Notes: generated by a model from the sequence alone, not told the origin. Positions 12,071-25,447 are shown, counted from the stretch's first letter. The stretch is DNA of 64,000 nt from Diadema setosum (GCA_033980235.1 CM067067.1:37885639-37949638); one strand, 5' to 3'. A program made the numbers and translations.

Positions 12071-13029
12071 CTATGCAGCTTTTGCATTGCATAGACAATC
12101 TTTTTTTCTTTTTTTTTTTCATATGGTAGAATGGGAATGGGGCTATCCTATAGTCATCTGCTTCTCAATATTTTTGTATGCGTACAGTAGGTCTGATGTA
12201 TGATTTAAAGGCACATCTTCGAAAACAATAAAGTCCTCTCTACGGACAAGTTTCTGAAGTTACTTTTGAATGAAAGAACACGAAAGAACATTAGCTCTTT
12301 AATATTTCTTCCCCTTTCAACTCATATATCCATTTACCCCTAAATGGTTCAGTCCATCTAGTTGCTATATGACAAGTACAGTGACAGTTCTGTGAAGAAA
12401 ACTTGTTGCAAGACGACACATCTCCTTTCCCCCCTCTCAAGCCCTCTGAATGACAGGGTAAAAGAGGCCTGCTGGGGTGGGGGGAGGCAAAATAAATCCA
12501 TGCATGTCTGGAAACAACCAACAGTCTCATCGCCTATATTCCTGCAAGGTATGAGAGCAGTAGCTCAAACCTGTGGGGCAAAGGGAGCATTGAGTTACAG
12601 AAGATTTAAAGCGAGAAAGATAGAGAATAGGACTTGGGGGTTAAAGGAAAGATAAAGCTGGAAGGAAGATCAAAATTTGCATAATTAAAGAGAGACGGAA
12701 AGTTTTATTGGCAGACCACCAAGCGGCCAATAATGTCGAGTTAACGTGTCAGAGTCAGCATCCAAATGGAGTTAGTGTCAGTACTTTACATTTTAAGTCG
12801 ATTTGCTGGCGGGGAAAAAAATGAGGGACTGAGGGAGGGGTAAGATAGTCGGAGAAAGACTAAGTGGGAAGAGAGAGAGAGAGAATCGATGGACCAGAAG
12901 TATATGGAAATAAAAGAAAACTAGAAAATATATTTCATTGTCCAGAGTTCTCTTCACCTTGTGTTTGTTTATTGTTTTGGGGGGAAGGGTTTCTTAACCT
13001 CCAAATGCACTTCTTTTCTTGGTGGCAAG

Positions 13030-13175
13030 ATTTTACGTGAAGAGCTGCAAACCCTCGCTTCGCTCGTGTTGACGTTGATATGTGGCGCGGAATGCAAATT
13101 TTACGTACGCCACGCTTTCTCTGCGTATTAGTGTCAAGAAATTGACAATTACTTATTTTCAGGCGTCAACATTGT
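13030..13175. promoter_or_regulatory. Unique intronic block with an ATGCAAAT octamer, candidate enhancer
   Basis: The block is CpG-containing (cttcgctcgtgttgacg, gtggcgcgg, ttacgtacgcc) and carries a perfect ATGCAAAT at 13092-13099. This is the consensus for POU-family factors. One octamer is weak evidence; the composition contrast with the flanks is the main reason for listing it. Confidence 0.28.
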
Positions 13176-14244
13176 TTCGAGGTTTTGTTTTCTTTGGGTT
13201 TTTCGTACTCTTTACGAGGGCCTAGCCCCTCCTAAACTCCTATAATGTTGTCTGTCCGTCCAGCTATTGGTGTATTTTTGTTTGAAGTGATAATGAAGAG
13301 GAGTGGGGTCCTGATGGTCAATTTTGGTGTCAATCACAAGGGGTGGGATTGATAGTGCGTTGGCATGGAAATGAACTTTTTCAGAGCAGAACAGACTTTG
13401 GAACATTGTCGTGGATAGAGCATCACAATTTTGGAATGTGTTTGTCAACAAAAGTGATCAGATTTAAGTTGGAAGGGAAGGTAAGAGTGTAGTTTGAGCT
13501 TGAGTGAAATGAAAGAGTATGAAGTATGGAGGCATGAGTCAATAGATAAGATTCTGGTGGTTAAACTTCAAGGATTAGAATGAAATGTATGTGAAATGTA
13601 TGGATGTAGGGTCAGTTCTAGAATGCGGGAGCCGTGAATGACCCTCCTTCTGTTAAGAATTTGTACCTCACAAACTGCCTAAGTTCAGATGATCTGAAGG
13701 AGTGTGGGTGTAGTGATTTAGTTTTGGTTTGCAATGGATTTAAGGTTATGTCTACTGCCTGGAAGGTCTGCACCAGAAGAAACATTTGGAGAATGCATTG
13801 TGTGATAGATGACTGATGAGTCTGAGTATTAAGTGATCCTCATGATGTAATGATTTGAGCTGCTCAATACTTAACACTTTTCATTCCAGTGTAATTATGC
13901 AGGATTCATTGTTTCTCTGTCAGTGAACTAAAATGGTTGGTTTTGTAGATATTGGACACTCCCAAATGACAAATGAAAGCATAGTATAACTTGTTTTTTA
14001 TCATTGTTTTCATTGTGTGATTACAATTCCTGTTTTAATGCTTTTTTTAAATTAAAAAAAAAATCTTAAAGGTGATACAATGAGACATATATTACTTCCC
14101 TTTATGGTGCAAGTCATATTACTCATTTCCTCCACTCTTTAGTCATTGAAATCGAGTTTGATCCGTGCAAATGATAGAAGCCAGATGTGGGAGGTTACAT
14201 ATATGTGTTAAAATCTATATACGTATAACTGCATCTATTTTCAG

Positions 14245-14377
14245 AGTTACCACAGCAGTATGTCTTCAGGCCAGGACCCCCTCAGTCTTCCTCCTATGAC
14301 GTCGTTCCGCCCCGGCACCACCAACACCGCCCCCTACACCTCCTCACCGCCAATCAACGGCACGGAAACAGTAATGG
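14245..14377 (+). CDS. TCF4/TCF12: E-protein internal exon 3 of window, 'LPPMTSFRPGT...PPINGTETVM' exon
   Basis: Forty-four codons plus one base are read from phase 0, starting SYHSSMSSGQDP. The core LPPMTSFRPGTTNTAPY is followed by SPPINGTETVM. The acceptor is ctattttcag (exon starts AGT TAC) and the donor is gtaagt at 14378. The core matches the vertebrate E-protein exon carrying LPPMSSFHRGS...PPINGSDSIL, including the phase-1 exit inside the residue after the last Met. This is a disordered linker just before AD2. The exon is more CpG-rich than its flanks because Pro, Thr and Arg codons are C/G-ending (CCC, ACC, CGC). The reading frame stays open for another 197 nt into the intron, but the conserved donor and the downstream exon phase fix the end here. 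Confidence 0.93.
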
Positions 14378-17300
14378 GTAAGTGTAAGGCGCGACCAGCT
14401 GCCTACCGCTTTAATACAGTACAGGGCATTGACAAAAGAGAGAACTTTATCCTATTGGTTAGCTTAGGTGGAAAAGTTGCCATACTTGTTGCAGGTATGT
14501 GCTTATTTGCTGCAACATTTGATACCCTGGGGTACCAGCTAAGAATCCATCAATTAATATTAATTTATTTGTGATTTTTTTTTTTCCAGTGCTGTACCCC
14601 GAGTTACAATAAACTGGGTGAAGGTAATTTTTGATACTTTATGGAAGAATATTTTGTTGAGTTAGGGATCTTAACACAACAATAAATGAATGCAAATACA
14701 TCAAATAAGTCCTGTAATTCAATCAGTTCTTTTCTTTCCATAATTAGGGTATCTATCAGTATGAAGCTAAGGCCCATTGTGATCAGTCCTCAGATGAAAA
14801 TAACCAATCATGGGCTGAGCCTGTGAATTAAAATGTTCTCTTTCTGAATTACTGTCCAAAATTATAATGATATTTTTGGAAAAACACTGTTAGTAATATT
14901 GTCAGTACAGAAATTGCGAGTAACACGTCTTAACAGGGAGTAATTGGCATTGGGATTATGAATGCTTCTCTAAAATTTGACCCCCATGATAGCAATAAGT
15001 ATCTGTAAGTCTTGCGAACACGAGGTGGCGCTATACAATGCCAAAACCCATGGTATGACGGTACCCTGATTTATGATATGGCATATACATGGTAAGTCAT
15101 TCATTGAACTTGCCCAACAGTTGGGTTCAAGCGGAGCAGATACAGTGTAGGTTTGTTGCACCATTCAGAAGTGGAAACTTCTGAAAAAGTAATGCTAGGT
15201 GCGTCTGCAGTGTAGTGGCAACCACCTCCTCCCCACCCCCCCCCCCAAAAAAAAAAAAACCCACAAAAAACAGAGAGCAATAGATGATGAATGATTAAAT
15301 ATATGATTATGGGTATGAATAGATGGATTAAAGTACATGAATGAATGACATATATAGTAATGATAGACAACTACAAACAGATTAAAGGGCTGAACCTATG
15401 AATTAAGATAGAAGGATGGACAAATGGATGGACAGATTGACAGATGGCTGGAGGAAGAAAGAAAAGAAGAGAGATACAGAAAAGCTAAGAAGAATCTGTG
15501 AGGAAGTCGGGTACACCATGTTTGTTGCCAATCACAGTTTACCAGAAGACCATGAATTTCATGTTGTCACTCAAATGCAAAGGCATACTAAGTTTCTTTG
15601 ATATAATGTCATAACTTGTGCTGATATCTGTCATGTTTCTGATGAAGTGGTATATGCTACAGGGTACATAAGAAAAATAATTTTGAAAAGAGAGAGAGAG
15701 CTTGAGAAAGCAAGAAGTTTACAAGCATTTTGTTTGTTTGTCTGTTTGTTTTTTTGTTAATTATTATTAGCAGTCATCTTAAGCAAGGTATAGCTGCTGA
15801 GAATAACGAAATTCCGTCTTACTCATGACCATAGTTTGCAAGGCACTCTGTATCTGAGGAATTAGGCAGATTCCTTGATAGGAATCATTGCTTCCACATA
15901 TTGAGGATAGCATGGAAGGAGAAAACAATCCAAAATGTTACAAGGGGATGGAATTAAAAAACAGAAAAAGGAATTGAAAATAGAAACAAAAGAAAATGTC
16001 AAACTAATTCTGATGGCTGTCAAAATTTCCCACAGGATTAGATTTCTGGCAGGAGAAGTGCAATTTTATTGGCAGCGGCGGTCATAGCAGAGGAGATCGC
16101 AGACGAGATCCCCTGCCAAAAGACAGTAGTTGACATGTGTGGGTAATTGGATTAGATTTTTCCTTTTATCATTAGGATTTCTGAACTCTCGCTCACACGA
16201 GTCACACTTGTGCAACAAAACTTGGTACCTCGTAGCGACTGGTGTCTTGTTTTTGCGTACCTTGGCAATTGAGTATCAAATTGTCCCTTGGTGTATCTAC
16301 CTATACCTTCATTTGCCTTGGATTGTGAGAAAAGAGGCAAAAAATTACTTGAAGATCTACAGAATAATAGTTACTTTGGTTTTGAAAAGAATTTGTATAC
16401 AAAATATTAACGAAAATGTCCGTGATTTATGGTACTTACGCTCTCTCGTAGCCCTAAAGATAGATAAATATATACCCATAATAAACATATATATTTGATA
16501 TAATCTGTCCTTTTTATTTGGGGGGGGGGGTAATAATGACTACCCCTTATCCAAGAAGTAAAGACAATAGACCGAGGAAATCTGATTAGGAAAGGAAAAA
16601 CACAAGTTTTCCAGACAAACTTTTAAAAGCTTTTCATCTGGACCAGACACGAAACCCGTTACCCGTTGAGACTATGCGATCCACCATTCTTCTTGGTAAT
16701 ACATCGTCTTGCACTATAATTGACCTGTCTAGCCTTGTTTCTTTTTCCTACAATAGTTTGATGACCCCCCCCCCCCCCCCCCCCATTCTCACTTTCTTTC
16801 TTGCCTTTGTCCTCTTTTTCTGTCTGCCTGTTTTTCTTCTTTTCTGTCTCTCTCTCTCTCTCTCAATATACCTGCGTATTGATTTGGAAATTCTGTTGCC
16901 GACAAGTGTGACATGTTACGTTCAGATGGTGATCCTTAACCTGGAGGATAGCTATCTTAGAGGATACGCTCTGGCCCCCTAACTATGACGAGCGTTCACA
17001 CAACAAAGCTTATCCTCAAAGGTAGCTTTCTATCTTCAGGGATAAGTTCAGTGCCTCCCCATAACTACAATTATCTACAAGTTCCTATCAACAAGTTTTG
17101 TCCACACAGTGCTTTACTACGAGTGGGGACACCCGCAGCTCCTTGGTGGAGCGCTAACACTGAAATATCTCCTGGATAGCTATTTTCTAGTTAACTTCAA
17201 GTTAGCTATCAGTGGATGCATCTACTCGATGCTTGAACTGCGCACTTATCCTCGAAGATAGCCCTCCTCGTGGTTAGGGATCACCATCTGAACGTAACTA

Positions 17301-17525
17301 CTGCAGAAAAACACAATATTTGTCAAGATGAATAACACATGATGATTCATATGAACTCCAGTACCAAGACAAAGTTTACAGAAACATCTGACAAATATCT
17401 GACATGATGCAGCTTTTATCGGGAGGGGGGGGGGGGGAGTGGGAGCGCTTTTCCTTTGGACATATGAATAATTATATTTATTCAGTCATTTATTTATGCA
17501 TTCATTTTTCTCCCCTGCTTTACAG
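14378..17525 (+). other. Intron between E-protein exons 3 and 4 of the window
   Basis: Phase-1 intron of 3.1 kb. It holds a C/A homopolymer stretch (about 15234-15260), a short CpG block near 16020-16140 (gcagcggcggtcatagcag...gagatcgcagacgagatc), a C run (about 16764-16784), a CT microsatellite (about 16846-16864) and a TIR element (16915-17298). No extra exon was recognised. Confidence 0.8.
16915..17298. mobile_element. 384-bp non-autonomous DNA transposon-like element with ~50-bp terminal inverted repeats
   Basis: The left end reads gttacgttcagatggtgatc and continues cttaacctggaggatagct. The reverse complement of the right end reads gttacgttcagatggtgatc then cctaaccacgaggagggct. The first 21 bases are identical and similarity continues for about 50 bp (gaggata...cgc). 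The interior is unique and has no transposase frame. No clear target-site duplication was found, so the superfamily is unassigned. Confidence 0.8.
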
Positions 17526-17611
17526 CCAACAGTAGAGGGAATTGTTCAACAAGTAACACGTCGGGCGGAACGTCACACACGGGGGATGCTTTGGGCAAGG
17601 CATTAGCTTCT
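17526..17611 (+). CDS. TCF4/TCF12: E-protein internal exon 4 of window, first half of AD2 (…TGDALGKALAS)
   Basis: The exon enters at phase 1 (G plus CC makes Ala) and reads ANSRGNCSTSNTSGG then TSHTGDALGKALAS, ending at phase 0. The acceptor is the pyrimidine-rich ctgctttacag; the donor is gtaagt at 17612. TGDALGKALAS is identical to the block in human TCF4/TCF12 and begins the helix of the loop-helix activation domain (AD2), known to recruit co-activators. The variable N-terminal half of the exon corresponds to the ANRGSGAAGSSQ region of vertebrates. The next constitutive exon resumes the helix with IYSADH, so AD2 is split at KALAS|IYS by the 38.9-kb intron. In vertebrate E-proteins the same two peptides are contiguous. 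Confidence 0.95.
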
Positions 17612-17772
17612 GTAAGTACCCGAATCTTTGCTTACTACCAAATATATTCTGCTGGTAACTACTGCATTGCATTTGTGAATGGAGAGCTCAATTCTCCAGT
17701 GCATTGAAATATAATTGTTCACTTGGGAGAGGCACTTTTGTTCAAAACAAATACCTAACCCTCATTTTTGAA

Positions 17773-17824
17773 GATTCTGAGAAACCCTTTAGAAACAGGA
17801 TTCTGAGAAACCCTTTAGAAACAG
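17773..17824. repeat. Perfect 26-bp tandem duplication
   Basis: The unit starting gattctgagaaaccctttag is repeated head-to-tail with a 26-bp period. It sits within a larger imperfect duplication: the 'caggctttgt...' plus poly-A pattern recurs at about 17829-17872 and 17951-18030. Confidence 0.93.
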
Positions 17825-18002
17825 GTTTGGTATCAGGCTTTGTTGGCATTAAAAAAAAAAAAAAAAAAAAAATCACATTTGAATTCATTTTTATCTAAAA
17901 ATGGATTTTTTTGAAGATCCTTAGAAACATTTTACAAACAGTTTTCTTTACAGGCTTTGTCAGTATAAAGGAGAGAAAAAATAAGTTGTTGTTCCCCCTC
18001 CC

Positions 18003-18033
<31 letters not shown>

Positions 18034-18483
18034 TTTTAAATCAGATTTGAAATCCATTTTATCTCAACTCTTAACGAGTCTGATTCCAGAATGAAAGATT
18101 TGAATTTGAAAAATGCTGTGAATTTCGACCTGCATCTTGCCTACAATTTGGGCACAGGCTGTGAATATACACCAAAGATGACAAAGAATGCAAAAATTGG
18201 CCTATACTGTCAGAGCAAAAACCTTTTTTTTTTTTTGGAAATAGCGCATGTGAAGGACTTGAGCAATCATCTGAATCATTGATGAAGCAAAGATGGCTTT
18301 ATGTGTGCTAGCTGTGAGGTTCATGACTTTAAATGATAATTTGGGATGTTGCAAGATGATGATGGTGATGAAAGCGTTGGTGAAGATGGATGCCTGTGTA
18401 GGATGCCTTTACTTGGGTTGATAACGGAATAGATAAAGGTGTTTGATTATGTTTTGCAAAGGCGTTGATTGCGATTGTGGTAA

Positions 18484-18702
18484 AGATGATGATGATGATG
18501 ATTATAGTAATGATGATAATGATTGTTGTTTTTATATTATCATATAATGATTATTGTGTGATGATGTTTTGCAAAGATGTTGATTGTGATGGTAGTAAAG
18601 ATGATGATGATGATGATTATTATGATATTAATGATTATACCCGTGATGATCAAGATAATGATGATGATAATAATAATGATGTTGGTGATGATGATGACAA
18701 AT
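18484..18702. repeat. GAT/AAT-rich microsatellite region
   Basis: Interrupted (GAT)n and (AAT)n with an internal longer duplication: ttttgcaaag..gttgattg.gat followed by taaagatgatgatgatgatg occurs near 18452-18500 and again near 18568-18618. The Asp-rich open frame here is an artefact. Confidence 0.9.
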
Positions 18703-18729
18703 AACAGGAATGCACACTAACCCATTTTT

Positions 18730-18855
18730 TGTACTGGCCCAACCTGTATGTCAGACCAGTAGGTACCCAATTTTTTCATTTTTTACTGGTCTATTCCTGA
18801 AAAAGCTACTGGTCCAACAGTGATTTTTACTGGTCAGGGACCATTGGACCAGTGC
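18730..18855. repeat. Cluster of ACTGGTC/GACCAGT motifs, probable dispersed repeat fragment
   Basis: Within ~125 bp, tactggtc or its complement gaccagt recurs at least five times (tttttactggtctattcctg, gctactggtcc, ttttactggtcagg, ggaccagtgcc). Orientation is mixed, so parts can form stems. It is unlike a simple microsatellite. Family unknown. Confidence 0.5.
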
Positions 18856-21800
18856 CAGTGTGTAGCGTTGCAAATAATCTGATCAGAGCAATCCATTGAC
18901 AAATAGAATGATGTCCGATAATGCAATGGATTGATCTCACTATGCCGCCATTTTTTTTGTTCTATAGTGTAGAAAATTGCATGAAAAATGAATTCTGTGC
19001 TTTCTATGTGATGTCAACCTGAAATTATTGAGAATTTCCCTCAAAAAACTGGTAGTACTCCATGCCACAAGTCTCTAGGCTGTATGCTAAACACTGTGAT
19101 GGCACACCTGTAACGACTCCTGGCAAAATACTAAGTGCATAGCTGCCAACTATTAGTCAAATTTAGTAATTGTTAGTAATTTCAGCATGTGACTACACTG
19201 TTGGGCCTCATAAAACTCTTGTGGATGTTAGTAAATTGTTTATTTAGTTATACATGTATATTGTTTGCTTCTATGCAAAAATAGTCTACTATCAGTAATT
19301 TTCATAGGAATGATTAGTGGATTGCATACAGACATGCTGGAAGCTATGCTAGGGGCACCTCCCGGCTGGCTAGCTGCAGGAGTGGGGTGCAGGATGGTGG
19401 GAAGCCAGCCCACTGTGCGTGGCTACAATGTATGTCTCACTACCCTCTGAGATATACAGTGAGAAACTTCTGAGACACTGAATGGGGGCAGAGACTAGGA
19501 GATGAATGCTGCCATCTAGTGGCGGGAAAGGGCCAGCTCAGCTGCCTTTCTGCCCTCTCTCACTCTCCCTCTCCCTTCCAACCTTTTTCTTTTCATCTTT
19601 CTATCTATCTCTCTCTCTATCTGTCTCTCTCCCCTCTCTTTCTTTTTTTTTTTCTCTCTCTCTTCCATAATTTCTGTGATATGCCTACAGGGATTATAAT
19701 ACTCTGCCTTCTTTAAACTTCTTGCGTATATGTAGGCTAGATCTAATATCGTAATTTTCATAATACCAGTCTCGTATAGTTTCCCAGAATCATCATTTCA
19801 AAATCACACGCCTCTCAACTTGTTTCAGTCTCCATCTCTTATCATCTTCTTCTTTCTGTATGTTATTGATAGAGTGGAGCAACAATCCTTGGGCAACATC
19901 AGAACATGCTACCTTGTTATAGCTTCTGACAATCCTAGTATTGTGTGTGTGTGTGATCTGTACAGTTCTGCTCTCGTTCCTCTGTAATCTCTGAAAAAGA
20001 TGGGGTGGGGGAGGAATGGTTCGTTGGGCAGTTCCCATTCTGCTATGAATGATTATGTAGACCATTTAAAAAAAATGTTGCTCAAGAATTGGATCTCAGA
20101 TAGATCAGATAGCTTTTGGAGACAGATCTTATCCACGAGTAGACATAAATGACATGATCTCAGTCACATAGCATTTTTTTTTTCTTTATGTAAGCAAAAC
20201 ACTTTTGAATAAATTTTTTGTCCTCTTTCTCTGAATTCTTTTACAGAGTACTAATGGGTAGAAAAGTACCAAAAGTAGGTTGTCCTGTACCCATTTGAAT
20301 TGATTTAAACATTTTTTTCCTCAATTTTTAGGGGAGCATACAGTTTTCATTCAAGTGTAAAAGTAACAAAATAATGACTTGCAAAGGATATTGATCTTTT
20401 GATTCTGAAGTTGTGCAATTTGTAAATGATACCCATGCGATGATGGTTGATGAATATGAATTTGCTGATTTGTATGATTTCAAGACCCTGTGTGTAGGTA
20501 GAATAAAATGGGGGTAGAATGGTGCTGTGCAGTGACCGAAGCCAGTGTTTTGTGACGGTCTCGCCACCACCAATGGAAGCTCAAAAAAACACTCTTGATC
20601 GTGGACAAAAACATAACCAGCAGGATTGGCTAATTGAAGAAAATATCCTCACAACCTATTCCCCCTTTCATCCCTTCGCCCACAATTTACTGATTTACGA
20701 GCGGTAGCGCCATCCGAATAAACAGGTAATAATTTTGAAGTCCCTTTGAGGATGCGCTGTGTACTTTGCTTAGGTCCAGGAGTGGCTGCAGTCTGAGCTT
20801 CTAGACTCTGTTGTTCTTGGGTGCTGTGAATGGAGACCTCTATGACTGGTTACTATTGCACGTAGTGTGCAACTAAGGAGATACAGCATGTGTGATACCT
20901 GCTTGGTACAAGTTAGTAGTTGTCTTGCAGAAGGTAATGCAGATAAAGAAAGCAGTTAGTAGAAAGAAAGAAAAAAAAAGAAGGTAAGGTTGTGATTGCT
21001 AGGGATGATGACCTGTTTTACCGTGTTCACCATCACATGAAAAGTCCTTAGGTAGAGAAAACCAAATTTGCTTTCATTCAAAGGCTCTTTCGCGGAGAGT
21101 GGTCCTGGTCGCTTTTCGAATATGAGAACTAAGACTGGAATCTAGTTATGATCACACTTTAACAAGAATATTGACAGGGAAGTTTTACAGAAAGGAAAAT
21201 ACAAAAAACAACAACAGCAATGCAGCTGATTGCACCGTGGTTTGTTTCCATGAGGTATTGTAAAAAGTTGTCAACAATAACTCAAATGGGTCTCTTTGTC
21301 ACAGACTAGGCCAGGCTTGTTTCTTCCATTCATCTGAGGGGCTGTAACATGTGGTAGATAGATTAGGGTGTCTCTTTCTTCTCTTTACTTGTTGTTTTCT
21401 CTTTCTTACCCTAAGTTTTGTGCTCTCCTTTCTTTTTTCCCCCCATCCCTCTTTCTATTTGCTTTGCTTTTTCTTTCCTCATTAACATTTTACTCCCTGG
21501 ATATAATGTAATAAGAAATATGGCAGACAGTAATTGGAAACTACCATTAGCTTAATGGGGGTGGGGAGAATTCCACAGGGAGGGGATATCGCCACCAGGA
21601 GAGAGTTGTTGTTGTTGTTGTTTTGCCTGTTAGGGGTTTCACACCAGCCGGGTTCGATGTGTTTTCAGCTATAGTGTCTGCTTATCGTGAGGCGTGATTA
21701 TGATATGCCTTTAAGAGGACGGCATTTTGATGAGGACGCGATATTGCTGTGCATCTTTGGAAACTGGGTTGATGTCTTCTTAATAATCTCATCACCTCTC

Positions 21801-22014
21801 CCTTTGCTGCATAAACTGCATGAATAGAAAAAGAAAAGATAAAGGAAGAAGAGTGTTTTGATCTTGTTTTGATTTCAGATGCACTTGTCTTATGCCACGG
21901 TGTCGATGCCCCTTGCCCCTCTAGGACTTCATTGAGATCTGAATTCTGCATAGACACGAGTCCGAAGCCCTCACTCAGGGTCCGCTTCTGTATTTAGAGT
22001 CTTGAAGTATTAAA

Positions 22015-22345
22015 GTTCATCACTCCTCCTACCCTGTTTAGACTGCTCAAAAATGCCGCATGAACCGGCGAGACCCGCCAGAAGTTGTGCATATACACAC
22101 ACACACAGAATCCTTTCCGTCCTTTATCGGTGAAAATGGTTGGGGGAAAACAAGGCACACAGCATGGACTTGTGACAAGCAAGAGATGAATACTCTGTAT
22201 TTGCGCTGGACCGTCCAGCACCAGCGCGAGCACGGGAGAACCTCCTCTGTCGGTATGGACAGTCGCGGCATGCAAACCGAAAGTCTTGCCCATGATGTCA
22301 GTCTCAACAACACGAAGGCAGCACGCTTGAGCCTTCTTGATGCAA
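22015..22345. promoter_or_regulatory. CpG-containing unique intronic block, candidate cis-regulatory module
   Basis: A unique block of mixed composition with CpGs (gaaccggcgagacccgcc, ccagcgcgagcacgg, gacagtcgcggcatgc) in an AT-rich intron. Both strands carry overlapping open frames of about 100 codons with no recognisable similarity and no flanking splice pattern matching the gene. I treat it as non-coding. Confidence 0.27.
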
Positions 22346-25300
22346 AAATAACCAATTTACGATAGGGCAGCTTTCAAGAAGGGCAATTTCTGAATGGAAA
22401 TTTCGGTGTTTACAGATTAACTATTCTTCAAACTCCTTATTTATTATCATGTCTTGGGTCTCTGAGAATATTGAGTAAATTTGTTTCAAGATGGTAATTC
22501 AATAATTTATTTTACTTCGAATTCATAGCAATTTGATTGGTGGTACGCCAGGCTGTGTAACTGAAGTATACTGTGGACACTAGTCGGCTAGAGTTGGTCA
22601 TACAAACATGCAGGGCAGATCTGAAGAGGGCGCACTTTTGTCTTGGGGAAAGTTTTTTGAGGATATTGATCACACTCTTGACATGGTGATGTTCCTATGT
22701 ACAGTATGTATGTTGTGTATATGTATGGTATTTCATACCCTACCCTTTGTTTTGAAAGGGAAGGGTCCAAACAACTCTGGTCCATGTTGCATTATGGATC
22801 AAACATATTTAAGTTAGAAAATCAAGCATAAGTCTGTAAATACTAAATTCTGATTGTCTGATACCTGACTTATCTTTGATTTTGTGACTTATGTTCGATT
22901 TGCAGCGTTTTATGCCACAGGGCCCTGGTCACGTACAAACATTTTTTACACATGTTTGGCATAATGTTGGAAACAAAAACAAAAACAAAACATAACAAAA
23001 CAACAAAACCAAACAGCTTGTGTTGCTGTACTATCATGACATTATGAAGTAGGCCTATAGCTTTGACTGACCCACAATGGCACTTTTGGCTTTATGTCAT
23101 TTATTTTTCACTGCACTCCTTTTCCAGTTCTAATCTAGCCATAGAAACTCAGTCATAGTCTCTGAGGACTCAAAAGGCGTGGGATTAGATGGGTGATGAT
23201 GCGTCGGAATGAGAGGAATGGAAAAATAACTCTTTCTTCAGCAAAATCAACGGTAATCCCCAAAGCATATTTCTGAAGTTAGTTGTGGTAAATATCAGAA
23301 TATAGGTAACAAAGGACCATATTTGAAGTGCTCAAACTGGAAAAAAGAGAGGGAGAATGCTTGTTTAATGTGTGCCTTTAAGCATTGAACAAAAAAGGAA
23401 GAAAAGAGGGGGGGGGGGGGGGGGGAGAGATGTTCAGTTTGTGTAGTCCCATCTATATTCACCCCGTGTGCTGTTCCTGTGAAATGTCAAGGCGTCCCAA
23501 TGAAGTCAGCTGACAGAGCGGTGACTGATAAGTTCCAGTCCAGATCCTGACAGTACGCTGGGTAAACTGAAGCATTCTTGGGGAGATCCACTTGACTGGG
23601 GATTTGGAAATCCAAAAATGAAGAGCCCTGATTTTTTTTTTCTTTCACCCTCCCTTGCTCTTTCTCTGTCTCTCTTTCTGTCTCTCTTTTATCCAGATTA
23701 TTATTGTTATTATTATTATTATTTTTATTTTTTTTTTGCTGCAGAACTTCCTCTTCCAACCCCACCCCAAACATACATCCTTTGAGTCTCAGTATATTCT
23801 TGTGTTGACATACCTTTGACTTGTTTTCATGGCGACTTTTATCTAAAGTTCTGTGGACAGAAATCTATTCTGCTGTTTTGAGGTTGGTTTGGAAATCAGA
23901 TGAGTCAGTGTGGTTCCTTTTAGATTTTCAATTTTGTTAGTTTGTTTGTTTTTGTGTTTGTTTTTTTTTGCTATTAATGTTGAGAGTAAATACATATGGC
24001 ACAAATGTATGAATCTCAGAACAAGTGCCATGAAACTGAGACTGAGAGGCCCTGAACTCAGCCCAATATAATCTGCACTGTCTTATGGCCTTGCTTCGGC
24101 AGGAGACTGGGTACTTCAAAACGACTGATAAATAAGGGATAATGAATGTTTTTGGCATATAGGGCCTACCGTTTACTCAATATATTTCGCAAAGTTTTTG
24201 ATTTTCACGAATTTTGGGAGTTGGGTGCTATTAGTCAATTGAAAAACATGAAAAATATTCATTCTGATTCTGCCATGAATGTGATTGGCTCACATACATT
24301 TCTCCGTTCATTACTGTACTCAAAGTTTGCAAATTAAACACTCTCAGAATCATCGGGAAGTCCCGATTTGCGAAAAATTGGACTTGCTAAATGGTTCCTA
24401 CATGTTTTATGCAGTATATGTCTTTATTTTTCATGGCTGTGGCAAAAATATGTGGACAAAGAATAACAATGATGTCATAGGAGCACCAGGAGATTTCTGT
24501 TTTCAGAAGTTGGGGAACACATTTGAAGTCTTCCACTATTTTGTTCGGCCCAATGATACAGTCAATCGTATATCGTGTCGTTGAAGAGTGGGCCTTTGTA
24601 TCACGAGGCTGAAGAAGTGGCAGAAGCAAATTGATTTTGCAGTCTCTTCTCGTTACCACCCTGAACCAAAGCGCCCTCGTGGCTGAGGAAATTACAGCAA
24701 TGTGGACTTTGACTTTGAGTACCAAGCTTCAAAAAAAAAAAAGGGGGGAAAAAATTAAACGAAAGAAAGAATTTTAGGAAGTCAAGTTTTGTGGTCTTGC
24801 GTATCCTCTGTATTGATATTGACGAAAAAGAAAAATTGGTAATAGCAGATCTCTGTAGACAGAAAACACTGATGAAATGATTTCAGTCTGTTTTAAAGTG
24901 AGTGATTAGCAATCAGCATTAAAAAGTTCAAGTTTAATTGTTTTGCTTTACATTCAATGTTTTCTTTTTAAATTTCTAGAACACACTCATTCTGTTTGTA
25001 AACAGAGCTAAAATGTGAATATTGCTTTCCAAGAAAAATATCAAGAAACAGCAGGTAATGAATCTAAGACATCTGAAACTTTGTTGTACTATTTTATGAT
25101 TATTAATATTATTTTTTTTTTTTTTTTTTGCTCGGGAACATTTTATCATTCATAGCTTCTAGGTTTGATTATACCCATTTCTCTCTCCCTTATATTCAAA
25201 CTTTATTAACGTTAGAAAATGTTTGTTTATTTTCATTGAGAAAGCATGACACCCACTTGCTAATAATTTGTATCTTATCCTATAATCAGATTCAATTTAT

Positions 25301-25447
25301 TTCATTATTTGTGCAAATGAAATGACAATTAGTACAGGAAACCTCCCCCCACCCAAAAAAAAAAAAAAAAAAGTTCCATCTGCAGAGTTCTGATTGTAGA
25401 AAACATGTCAGGAAAGAAGATATAAGAAATCGTGCCTGTGATGAAAA

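Larger units (their letters stand above)
8612..14244 (+). other. Intron between E-protein exons 2 and 3 of the window
   Basis: Phase-0 intron of 5.6 kb. It contains (TG)n 9454-9503 followed by GA repeats, a ~76-bp duplicated unit (9955-10075), (AT)n 10399-10440, a fragment of a short palindromic family (11351-11400), and CpG-containing blocks at about 11680-12070 and 13030-13175. No additional exon was recognised. Confidence 0.8.
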
